This document shows, piece after piece, positions 9,278 through 17,790 of a stretch of 64,000 nt of DNA. The stretch is from a candidate division FCPU426 bacterium. Its GTDB lineage: Bacteria > Oederibacteriota > Muellerivitia > Muellerivitales > Muellerivitaceae. Position 1 is the stretch's first letter. Every line of letters begins with the position of its first letter. The stretch is taken from the NCBI GenBank assembly GCA_003152075.1, contig PLZG01000079.1:30675-94674 (forward strand), given 5' to 3'. The notes beneath the pieces were generated by a model, which had not been told where the DNA came from, did no database searches, and saw only the letters and a list, made by a program, of their open reading frames with translations. A program made the translations under genes and the position numbers.

Positions 9278-10021
9278 CAATACCGGAACCATCCGGTCCA
9301 AGCGGGCGCCAATCCTACTCACCCGCGCACGGAAGGCCCCCAGGGTTACGCCAGACCTGGAGGCCTTCCGTAATTTTTTTCCGAAGATCGGGTCCGTGTC
9401 ATCCTTGGGGGCGACCGCCTTTCCGTGGGGATTCTGTAAAATAAAAAAAACAAAACATTTCGTTTTCGGTTTTTTTGCCTGCGCCATCAGTTCATGAAGG
9501 TGTTTGGTGGCCCTCGACGAGGGGGCGTCCGGAAAGCGTCCGACGCCCTTATCGTCAACCAAGGTGGAGCACTTTACCTCAATCCACGCCTTGTCACCCG
9601 TTCTGGAGTTTTCCGCCTGAAAATCGAACCTGGTATGGCGGTTTAAGGGCACCTCGGCCTGGAGCCGGTTATAGGCGGCAAGTTTAGGAACCCGGCCTTC
9701 TTTCCAAGCTTCCATTAAAAGCTTGGGGGCGATGTTCGCCTCAATACAAACCCACTTACCCTGGTAAAACGCGAGCCTGACGGCAAACCGCGTTTTACGC
9801 GGAATTTTTAATTTTGAATTATGAATTTTGAATTTCGGGAGGTGATCCACCAGGGCGACTTTGGCGCCGGGGTACAGGAGTTCCTTGAGGCGGCCCGAAT
9901 TGGTAACGTGGCAGTATTCTTTGCGGCCCCTGACCCTTACCCAGGCCCCGAAACGGTGTAGGCGTTCCATAAATATTCCGTTAACCAGGGGGCCTTCGGA
10001 CCAAATCATGGGATGACCCAA
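9272..10021 (-). CDS. sfsA: SfsA family protein (sugar fermentation stimulation protein homologue)
   Basis: HVTNSGRLKELLYPGAKV, KTRFAVRLAFYQGKWVCIEANIAPKLLMEA, WIEVKCSTLV...GRFPDAPSSRATKHLHEL motifs; contains an in-frame repeat insertion. Confidence 0.85.
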   Translation of the reverse strand: MGHPMIWSEGPLVNGIFMERLHRFGAWVRVRGRKEYCHVTNSGRLKELLYPGAKVALVDHLPKFKIHNSKLKIPRKTRFAVRLAFYQGKWVCIEANIAPKLLMEAWKEGRVPKLAAYNRLQAEVPLNRHTRFDFQAENSRTGDKAWIEVKCSTLVDDKGVGRFPDAPSSRATKHLHELMAQAKKPKTKCFVFFILQNPHGKAVAPKDDTDPIFGKKLRKASRSGVTLGAFRARVSRIGARLDRMVPVLL

Positions 10022-10132
10022 ATGTTAAGTTTTGCTGGGGTTTTAACGTAAAGGCTTTTCATTTTATCCAGCCTGGCATAAAGTAAAGATCAGCTTTTCC
10101 TATATACCTTATTTTCAACGAGAAGGTTAAGA

Positions 10133-11128
10133 ATGTTTCGACGCAAACTGATTCAAATTGTTTTACTGGCATTAACTGGTTGGATGGGAAACATGTCTTA
10201 CGGTTTGTCGCAAACAACCAACCAAAACTTCATCAATCAAATGAATTCCGATTACCAAACGATCTCAAGTTATGTAAATGGCCAATTCGCCAAAAGCCTG
10301 GGGTTTTTCTCGACCCTGGGTTGGAATACCCCGCCGGGCGTATTTGATTTTCTTGGCACACCCAAGGTTGAAGTTGGGGTTGGAGCGGGAGCTGATATTG
10401 TCAATTTGACCAACCTTAACAGCCTGCCTCTTTCAGCCTTGTCGATCGCGTCGAATGTGAGCCTGCCTTCCGTGGTGCCCATTCCCTTTCCCATTGGTAC
10501 GGCAAGGGTCGGAATTTTCAACGGAATGGATATAGGTTTTCGGCTGGCTTACCTTCCCCTCATCAATCTTCCTGACTTGGGTTTATCCGCCAATTACATC
10601 GGTTGGGGCCTGGATTTCCGCTATAAAATCCTGGATGGCCTTCACTTGCCGACTGTGACAGTGGGAGCCAGTTGGGATACAATGAATGGCAGCTTCTCCC
10701 TGAACACCAACGTGAACCAGAGTTCTACTTTCGTGAGCTCGGGAACAACCTATAACGATACCCTCGCGGGTAGTACCAACTTCACCCAAAGCTGGAACAT
10801 CAATAGTTTTGGGGCCAAAATCATGGTCGGGAAGGACCTGGGGATAATTTTTCCCTTTGCCGCAATCGGGTTTCAACGCAATTCGGGAAGTGTTTCGGCC
10901 AATATCGCCGGTACGGTTACGGAAACGGTTACGGATTCGGGGGGGACCGCCCAACCTGGCAGTGGTGCTTCCGTTTCTGTCTCCTCGCAGAACACTGGGG
11001 CTCCGATTATCTTTGAACCTAAATATGTTTTGGGCTTCGACATGGGCGAGGGATTTCACTGGGCGGTTGTGGGTGAGTCAAACGGTACGGATATTGCAGG
11101 TAGTACTAGCTTCAGGGTGCAGTTCTAA
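10133..11128 (+). CDS. Outer-membrane beta-barrel protein, unknown
   Basis: Signal peptide, alternating-residue beta strands, terminal aromatic residue (STSFRVQF). Confidence 0.6.
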   Translation: MFRRKLIQIVLLALTGWMGNMSYGLSQTTNQNFINQMNSDYQTISSYVNGQFAKSLGFFSTLGWNTPPGVFDFLGTPKVEVGVGAGADIVNLTNLNSLPLSALSIASNVSLPSVVPIPFPIGTARVGIFNGMDIGFRLAYLPLINLPDLGLSANYIGWGLDFRYKILDGLHLPTVTVGASWDTMNGSFSLNTNVNQSSTFVSSGTTYNDTLAGSTNFTQSWNINSFGAKIMVGKDLGIIFPFAAIGFQRNSGSVSANIAGTVTETVTDSGGTAQPGSGASVSVSSQNTGAPIIFEPKYVLGFDMGEGFHWAVVGESNGTDIAGSTSFRVQF

Positions 11129-11211
11129 CGACAGCTGACAGTACGCAGTCGACAGGAAAGCAGAATGCAAGGCCCTAACGGCCAAACAACGCATTAGGAC
11201 TTAAAGTCGTC

Positions 11212-11421
11212 ATGGGTGAAACCAAGAAGTTGAACCGGATTTCTTACGTGGATCAGAACGAGTGCACGGGATGCGAGGCTTGCGTGGTGGAAACACCTAA
11301 GGTTTTCCGGATGACCTCCGACGGTCTCGCGGAAGTATATAACCCGCAGGGGGACAAGGAAGAAAAGATCGAGGCGGCCATGAATGGCTGCCCCGTCGCC
11401 TGCATTCACTGGAAAAAGTAA
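11212..11421 (+). CDS. Ferredoxin-like protein
   Basis: ECTGCEACVVETPKVF ... GCPVACIHW cluster-binding pattern. Confidence 0.85.
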   Translation: MGETKKLNRISYVDQNECTGCEACVVETPKVFRMTSDGLAEVYNPQGDKEEKIEAAMNGCPVACIHWKK

Positions 11422-11437
11422 TTTTTTAGGAGTTTTT

Positions 11438-11899
11438 ATGGCAGCAGTTCACACGGGATGGATGGAAAAAAGGCAATTCGAGCGCATTGACGCCTCGGTC
11501 AAGGTGACCTATTGCCTTATTCCGAAGGCTGATCTGGTGAATACCCTTTCCAACCCAGCCTACCGGGAATCCACCACCGACATGTTGCCCGAGCTTTCCA
11601 AGAAATCCGCCATTGTCCACGCCGTCACCCGGGATATTTCCATGGGTGGCATGTCCCTGGTGGGGCAGATGGCTTTTCCCGATGACATGGCCCTGGAGAT
11701 TCACCTCTATTTACCCAACTTCCCAGCGCCTATTACCCTCATCGCGGAAGTCATCAGGGCCACGATGGAAAACGCGGGAAGCAACGGCTCCACTTTTCGG
11801 GCCGGCTTGAAGATTCTCGCTATTAATAAGAAGGATGTCATCCGGCTGGATAAGTTCCTCCTGGCCGAGAAGATCCGCACGCACAGCGGCGGGAAGTAA
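11438..11899 (+). CDS. PilZ domain-like protein
   Basis: EKRQFERIDASVKVTY and RDISMGGMSL motifs; start 11438 with upstream taggag RBS. Confidence 0.75.
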   Translation: MAAVHTGWMEKRQFERIDASVKVTYCLIPKADLVNTLSNPAYRESTTDMLPELSKKSAIVHAVTRDISMGGMSLVGQMAFPDDMALEIHLYLPNFPAPITLIAEVIRATMENAGSNGSTFRAGLKILAINKKDVIRLDKFLLAEKIRTHSGGK

Positions 11900-12013
11900 A
11901 CAACAGTTCTAAGTTCTCAGTGTTGAGTTTTAAGTTGATGAATGTTTTTGAACCGAAGGTTCAAAAACAACCAGAACTCAAAACTTAGAACCCAAAACTC
12001 AAAACTGGTCCCC
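11897..12013. repeat. Long imperfect palindrome with 12-bp perfect central hairpin (element A)
   Basis: TGTTTTTGAACC-gaa-GGTTCAAAAACA at 11943-11969 flanked by imperfect inverted GTTCTAAGTT.../AACTTAGAAC. Confidence 0.75.
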
Positions 12014-12014
12014 A

Positions 12015-12893
12015 ATGACGCCCTCTTCTCATTCACTAAAAGTAATTTCGACGACCAAGGCCGGGCAATACGACATTCCCGGTCATCCCGAGCATCCGGC
12101 CCGGGTGCTTCGTTCCCTTGAACATTTAAAAACTCTTTGGCCAGCGGAAACTTTCGCCGAGCCCACCGCCGCTCCCCTGGAGGCCATCAAGGCCGTTCAT
12201 GGCGAGGGCCTGGTCCACTTGGTCCAGGAGGAAGGCTATTTCGACCCCGATACTCCCGGGGCCCCGGGTATTTTTCCCTGCAGTCTTCTCTCGGCGGGTT
12301 CAGCCCTACAAGCGGCGGAGGAAAGCCTAAAAGGCACGTCCGTTTTTTCCCTCATGCGCCCACCAGGCCACCACGCCACTCCTCAACAAGCCATGGGCTT
12401 TTGTTATTTCAATTCCATGGCGGTAGCCATTCAGGACATCACTAGGCGGGGCAAGGCCCAAAGGGCAGCGGTGTTGGACCTGGACTGCCATCATGGCAAC
12501 GGTACGGAGGACTTTTGCTTCGGCAAGGAAAATTTCCTTTACGTTTCATTGCATCAGTTCCCGGCCTATCCGGGAACGGGTCGGCAATCGAAAGGGAACT
12601 GCGTCAATTATCCGTTGGCCCCCGGCACGGAAGAGGGAGATTATTTTCCGGCCCTGGAAGGCGCGCTTAAAAAAATTGGGGAATTCAAACCAGACCTGAT
12701 CGGCGTTTCGATGGGGTTTGACACCTACGAGAAAGACCCCCTGACCCAGTTTGGTTTGGCGAAAAAGGATTACCGCAAGATCGGGCAATGGCTCAAGGCC
12801 GTGAAGGTTCCCATGTTTTCGTTGCTGGAGGGCGGCTACCATGATGACTTGCCCTTTTTGATTGAGGAGTTCCTTGCCGGTTGGACCTCCTAA
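12015..12893 (+). CDS. Histone deacetylase-like / acetoin-utilisation family deacetylase
   Basis: GHPEHPAR, SLMRPPGHHA, GFCYFNSMAVA, LDLDCHHGNGTEDFC, GVSMGFDTY, LEGGY motifs. Confidence 0.92.
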   Translation: MTPSSHSLKVISTTKAGQYDIPGHPEHPARVLRSLEHLKTLWPAETFAEPTAAPLEAIKAVHGEGLVHLVQEEGYFDPDTPGAPGIFPCSLLSAGSALQAAEESLKGTSVFSLMRPPGHHATPQQAMGFCYFNSMAVAIQDITRRGKAQRAAVLDLDCHHGNGTEDFCFGKENFLYVSLHQFPAYPGTGRQSKGNCVNYPLAPGTEEGDYFPALEGALKKIGEFKPDLIGVSMGFDTYEKDPLTQFGLAKKDYRKIGQWLKAVKVPMFSLLEGGYHDDLPFLIEEFLAGWTS

Positions 12894-12899
12894 AGGCAA

Positions 12900-13005
12900 T
12901 GTTGAATTTTGAATTATGAATTTTAAATTGATGATGATTTTCGATGGTTTTTACCATCGAAAATTTCAGTAACTTAGAACTAAAAACTAAGAACTCAAAA
13001 CTGGC
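12900..13005. repeat. Long imperfect palindrome with 12-bp perfect central hairpin (element B)
   Basis: ATTTTCGATGGT-tttt-ACCATCGAAAAT at 12937-12964; flank ...AACTAAGAACTCAAAACTGG shared with element A. Confidence 0.75.
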
Positions 13006-13018
13006 GGAAAGGATATTG

Positions 13019-13789
13019 ATGAAGCGTCCCATCATCACCCTTCTTACCGACTTCGGCACCAAAGACACTTTCGTCGGGTCCATGAAGGGCGTCATTTTGG
13101 ATATATGCCCCGAAGCCCAGTTAGTTGACCTGACGCACGAAGTGCCGCCACAGGCCATTACAACTGGCGCCTTTCTCTTGAAGTCAGCCATTGATTATTT
13201 CCCCAAAGGTACCATTCATTTGGCGGTTGTGGACCCGGGAGTGGGAAGTTTCCGAAAGGCCATAGCCGTTCAATCCCGGGGCCATACCTTCGTGGGACCT
13301 GACAACGGCTTATTTTCTGCGGCATTGAAGGAATGGGGAATTGACCGGGTGGTTGAACTCACCGAGAAGAAATTCCATTTGAAAAATCCCAGTTCCACCT
13401 TTCATGGTCGGGATATCTTCGCGCCAGTGGCGGGTTATTTGGCCAAGGGAACCCCTTTCGCCAAGCTGGGCAAGAAAACGAACCATTGGGTTTGGCGGGA
13501 AATCCCCAAGCCTTTCAAGGCGTCTGCGGGCTGGACCGGGGAAGTAATGTGGATCGACCGGTTCGGCAACCTTATCACTAATTTCCAGAAACAACATCTA
13601 TCCAAGCCTTTTCGCCTGAAGGTCGGAAAGACTGTCGTTTTGAGTCTGGCCAACCATTATGCCGAAGCCAAAAGGGGAACGGTGATTGCATTATTGGGTT
13701 CTTCGGGTAATTTGGAAATCTCAGTAAACGGCGGCAGCGCCGCCCAAAAACTAGGGGTTGGTATCGGCGCTTCAGCGGTTCTTTGTTAA
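13019..13789 (+). CDS. DUF62 / SAM hydroxide adenosyltransferase (S-adenosylmethionine hydrolase) family protein
   Basis: ITLLTDFGTKDTFVGSMKGV, DLTHEVPPQ, HLAVVDPGVGSFRKAI, VGPDNGLFS, IDRFGNLITN; start MKRP at 13019 rather than 12944. Confidence 0.9.
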   Translation: MKRPIITLLTDFGTKDTFVGSMKGVILDICPEAQLVDLTHEVPPQAITTGAFLLKSAIDYFPKGTIHLAVVDPGVGSFRKAIAVQSRGHTFVGPDNGLFSAALKEWGIDRVVELTEKKFHLKNPSSTFHGRDIFAPVAGYLAKGTPFAKLGKKTNHWVWREIPKPFKASAGWTGEVMWIDRFGNLITNFQKQHLSKPFRLKVGKTVVLSLANHYAEAKRGTVIALLGSSGNLEISVNGGSAAQKLGVGIGASAVLC

Positions 13790-13833
13790 AGGACTAGAAG
13801 CGGTTCGAGTCAACCGCGTGGAGAGAGTAACTA

Positions 13834-13972
13834 ATGAAAAAAATTATTTTCATTGCTCTATATTACATAGCGGTTTCCTATCGCTTTGCCGCCAATAGCG
13901 ACGATTATTTCCAATCGGCCATAAGCCTCTACATGGGCAACCATTACCGGAATGCGGTCCAAAATCTGAAAA
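13834..13972 (+). pseudogene. Truncated N-terminus of a secreted TPR-like protein
   Basis: Signal-like N-terminus then DDYFQSAISLYMGNHYRNAVQNLKM; then sequence switches to HDAC remnant in another frame. Confidence 0.45.
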
Positions 13973-13973
13973 T

Positions 13974-14033
13974 GGTTATCACGACGATCTGCCCTTTTTG
14001 GTGGAGGAATTCCTGGCCGGTTGGGCTGGATAA
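13974..14033 (+). pseudogene. Remnant C-terminus of a second HDAC-like gene
   Basis: GYHDDLPFLVEEFLAGWAG* matches GGYHDDLPFLIEEFLAGWTS* of the gene ending at 12893. Confidence 0.85.
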
Positions 14034-14107
14034 CGGCTTGCAGTTTGAGTTTTTCGAGGATTGTTTGTTGGAAAAAGACTTAATGGAATCTCTAAAAATT
14101 CATTTTT

Positions 14108-14212
14108 CACCCTCACCCCGCCCTCTCCCTCAAAAGAAGAGGGGGTAAAAGACGCGTAGAACACACATTGTCCTCGCCCCTTGCGGGAGAGGGTTAGGGT
14201 GAGGGGTGCTGT
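14108..14212. repeat. Intergenic inverted repeat of CCCTCACCC/GGGTGAGGG type
   Basis: CACCCTCACCCcgCCCTCTCCC ... GGGAGAGGGttaGGGTGAGGGGTG. Confidence 0.75.
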
Positions 14213-14340
14213 TGAGGGTGATTTTTAGAGGGGGTCCTTAATTTAATAAAATTTGGATTAAATCTCCCTTCGACCGTTCATATGGCACATTGCTAAGTGA
14301 TAAAATGGACCTAACTTCTATGACTCGATAGGAATTTTCA

Positions 14341-16416
14341 ATGCCGACTCAAAAAATTTTATTTTTTTTATTTTCAACAGTATTCTTGAGCCTATTGGGC
14401 ACCCAAGAAGGTTGGGCCGTTCGTCCCCTATCCGCCAATATTGCCTTGGTCGCCGGAGGGGAGGGTCGTCCTGGTTTCAAGGATGGAAGTTTTACTTCGG
14501 CCCTTTTCAATAGGCCCCTCGGCTTGGCCGTCAGTGAGGATGGGTCCTACCTCTACGTCGCCGATTCCTACAACAACCGCATCCGCATCATCCATCTTGA
14601 TCAGAACAATGAGGTCACCACCCTTGCCGGACAGGATTTGGCGGGAAGATTGGACGGCCCTTTAACCATGGCGCAATTCAACCATCCTTGCGGGGTTCTT
14701 GTCCTACCGGGTGATTGCCTGGTGGTAAACGATTTTGGCAACGAGCTCTTCCGCCTCATGGACCTGAAAGCCGGAACCGTCACCACCCTCGCGGGAGGCC
14801 CCGCGAACCCTGTTCGATCCGTTACCCTGACGCCCTCGAGTGTCCCTGCGGCGCAAGTTTCGATGAAAGGCGTCAGGGAGTTGGCTTACATGCCCGCGGC
14901 CCATTCGATCTTCTATACCCAACCCGAATTGGGTGCCTTAAAAAGGCTGGATTTGAAGACCGGTCTGGTTTCAACGGTGCTCGACAAAAATATCCCAATT
15001 CCCAATCCGGCCGCTCTCTGGTGCCAGGGAAACAAGCTTTACGTGGCGGACAAGGATATGCCCCAGGTCTTCGAGATGGATTGGAAGGATAACGCCGCCG
15101 CAAACCCTTTGGCGATGCCGGCTCCCCTGAGTAAAGTGCTTTCCATGTCCCTGAACGGCGGCATCCTTTATACCCTCTTGGCAATCCCCGGCGTTCCAGC
15201 CCAGCGATTCTTCCTCGATAAGCAGTATTGGGACAACGAATATAAGGACGGGTTCATTAATCAGTTCAATGGCAAGTTGGTGTCTTTTAGAAGTCCTTGG
15301 GGTGACACACTCCCTCCAGAAGCCCTTTTCCCGCCCGGGGGGGATATTTCCTTTGCCCCGTCCATCGGTTTTGCGCCGGACCCTTCGGACAGCCGGAAGT
15401 TTTATGTCTCCAAACCTGATTACAACATGGTTGTTTCTTTCCGGGATCTGTTTGGTTTCGATTGGAACCCCTCCGAAGGCGAACGTAATTCCAACGGCGT
15501 GGATGAACCTGAGTATCCAGCCCAAAAACCCAAAAACACCTACCGAATTATCATCGTGGGGGATTCCCGGTCCGCGGAGGTGCTGAATTACCCTTTTCAA
15601 TCGGATTACCACTCCCTGAAAAGACCTAATGGTAATCTCGAATTTCCCCATAACTTGAGCCTCGCCCCGCAAATCGAGCGGGAGCTCAATTTCCAGGCCG
15701 CGCTGGATGGGGTTCCCTTGAACTATGAAGTTTTCAATTGTAGTCGTCATGGGGATTATTTAATCTGACCCATCTACGAAATTCCCGGCGTCGTCAAGCG
15801 CAACGATATCGATCTCGTGGTCCTATTTATGACCGATCATTTCCCCCCTGAAACTTATTTCAATCACCCCCTAACTTCGGACGGTATCCCGAAATTTCCC
15901 AATGACGATATGGAATTCCTGGTGAACCCCCCCCTAAAGCGACTTCCACCAAGCGGGACGCCCCGGAAGTTTTATGATTTTTGCAAGGCCCATGGCTTGG
16001 TGCATGTCCGCGGAAACGGGTTGGATTTTGACGCAAGTGTATTGTCCAATCCGGAAGTGCACGATTGGCTGATCGAATTATATGGAAAGCCCTTGGATAT
16101 GCTCAACCGAAAGCTTTCCGGCATGAAAACCTCCAATGGCCAACCCGTACGGCTATTGCTCTGTAACACCTACACGGGACGTAGCTGGGATAAACAAATT
16201 GACATGGCCATATGGCCGGAGGTGGCTAAGAAATTCAATTTTCCCATTTGGGACCTGAACGCCGAGATGAACGCTTTGAATCTTTCCTTTTTTCCCCTGA
16301 CGTCAGACGGCTCTCATTTGAACCCTGATGGTGCGGTCTTTTTTGGCAGGCTTTTAGCTCACGACCTCATCCGGGATAAACTGATTCCCTTTAAAACAAA
16401 GGATTTAGGGGAATAA
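14341..16416 (+). pseudogene. NHL-propeller + SGNH-hydrolase-like protein, interrupted by an in-frame TGA at 15766
   Basis: ORFs 14341-15768 and 15817-16416 are in the same frame; ...GDYLI*PIYEIPGVVKRNDIDLVVLF aligns with ...LFLWPTYEVPAVVQNYDIDLVIIL of the intact paralogue; GDSR block I and SDGSHLNPDG block V. Confidence 0.8.
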
Positions 16417-16459
16417 AAAACAAGAAAGGATCCGGGTCATTGACCATTAAGGGGTTTGG

Positions 16460-17229
16460 ATGAAAAGACCGATTATTACTTTATTAACCGATTTCGGCAC
16501 CCGGGACACCTTCGTTGGGTCCATGAAGGGTGTCATCCTGGGAATTTTCCCTGAGGCCAGTTGGTTGACCTGACGCACGAAATGCCGCCGCAAGCCATCA
16601 CAACCGGAGCCTTTCTTTTGAAATCAGCTATCGAATATTTCCCCAAAGGAACAATCCATCTGGCGGTAGTAGACCCGGGGGTAGGAAGTTTCCGCAAGGC
16701 CATCGCCCTTCAATCCCAGGGCCACACTTTCGTGGGCCCGGACAACGGTTTGTTTTCCGCCGCCCTGAAGGAATGGGGGATCGACCGGGTCGTGGAACTC
16801 ACTGAGAAGAAATTCCATTTAAAAAATCCAAGCTCCACCTTCCATGGCCGGGATATTTTCGCTCCCGTGACGGGTTATTTAGCCAAGGGAACCCCTTTCG
16901 CCAAACTTGGCAAGAAAACAAATCATTGGGTTTGGCGGGAAATCCCCAAGCCTTTCAAGGTTTCGGCGGGCTGGACCGGGGAAATAATGTGGATCGACCG
17001 GTTCGGCAACCTAATCACTAATTTCCAGAAACAACATCTGTCCAAGCCTTTTCGCCTGAAGGTCGGAAAGGCTGTCGTTTTGAGTCTGGCCAACCATTAC
17101 GCCGAAGCCAAAAGGGGAACGGTGATTGCATTATTGGGTTCTTCGGGTAATTTGGAAATCTCAGTAAACGGCGGCAGCGCCGGCCAAAAACTAGGGGTTG
17201 GTATCGGTACTTCAGCGGTTCTTTGTTAA
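16460..17229 (+). pseudogene. Second DUF62 copy, frameshifted near 16560
   Basis: MKRPIITLLTDFGTRDTFVGSMKGVILGIFPEA in one frame, VDLTHEMPPQAITTGAF... in another; otherwise close paralogue of 13019-13789. Confidence 0.85.
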
Positions 17230-17276
17230 AGAGATTAGAAGTGCTTCGGGCTCACCTTAATAAATAAACCGGTTCA

Positions 17277-17777
17277 TCAAAAGATCTCGAATTTATCAAA
17301 AATCTTTTTCATCTGTATTTCCGTCAAGGGCACCTTGTGCTTGATGAGTTTCGAGGCCTTGGATTTCAAGAACTCGAAATGAGCCACTTGCTGAAGGCTG
17401 TCCCACTTGGGCAGCCCGTAAGAATCCCTTTCCAAGACATAAACGATATCCACCTTAACCCGATCGGCCGTGGCGTCCTGGGGATAAAGGCGTGACACCA
17501 GCTGAAGGGCCGCGTCGGCTAACCGGCTTTTTTTATCCTTCACCTCAAAATTCAGCTTGAAGTCCTGGGCGTCCCAGAAGAAATGGACATATTCCGCTTT
17601 GTCCGTCACTTGGCAATTCTTCTTGAACCACTCGTCCCAGGGAACCTTATTGACAATCCACTTGGCGAGGGGCTTGGCCTGAAGGGAGGGTGGAGACGAC
17701 AAAGAAGGATCCCTCATTTCCTGGGCATCAACCACGGTCCCGGTTAAAAACATGAAAATCGCGAGGACGAATTTCAT
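17277..17777 (-). CDS. Secreted protein of unknown function in MBOAT operon
   Basis: Signal peptide MKFVLAIFMFLTGTVVDAQ; immediately downstream of MBOAT gene on the same strand. Confidence 0.6.
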   Translation of the reverse strand: MKFVLAIFMFLTGTVVDAQEMRDPSLSSPPSLQAKPLAKWIVNKVPWDEWFKKNCQVTDKAEYVHFFWDAQDFKLNFEVKDKKSRLADAALQLVSRLYPQDATADRVKVDIVYVLERDSYGLPKWDSLQQVAHFEFLKSKASKLIKHKVPLTEIQMKKIFDKFEIF

Positions 17778-17790
17778 AAAAACCTCCTGA

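Noticed and set aside
12944-13018. Upstream extension of the DUF62 ORF (MVFTIENFSNLELKTKNSKLAERIL)
   Set aside because: Encoded by palindromic element B; family start is MKRPIITLLTDFG at 13019.
12793-13191. 132-aa minus-strand ORF containing HHQFKIHNSKFNIAF
   Set aside because: Crosses the repeat and antisense of two real genes.
13834-14148. 104-aa ORF as a genuine complete gene
   Set aside because: C-terminal half is out-of-frame HDAC remnant plus an inverted repeat (SPSPRPLPQKKRG is repeat-encoded).
14971-15750. 259-aa minus-strand ORF antisense to the NHL-SGNH gene
   Set aside because: No recognisable motif; sense strand has clear homology to the intact paralogue.
15766-15768. Genome-wide reassignment of UGA to Trp
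   Set aside because: Many confident genes here end in TGA (e.g. lepA, dnaK region genes, sucC) and use TGG for Trp; a local nonsense or sequencing change is simpler.
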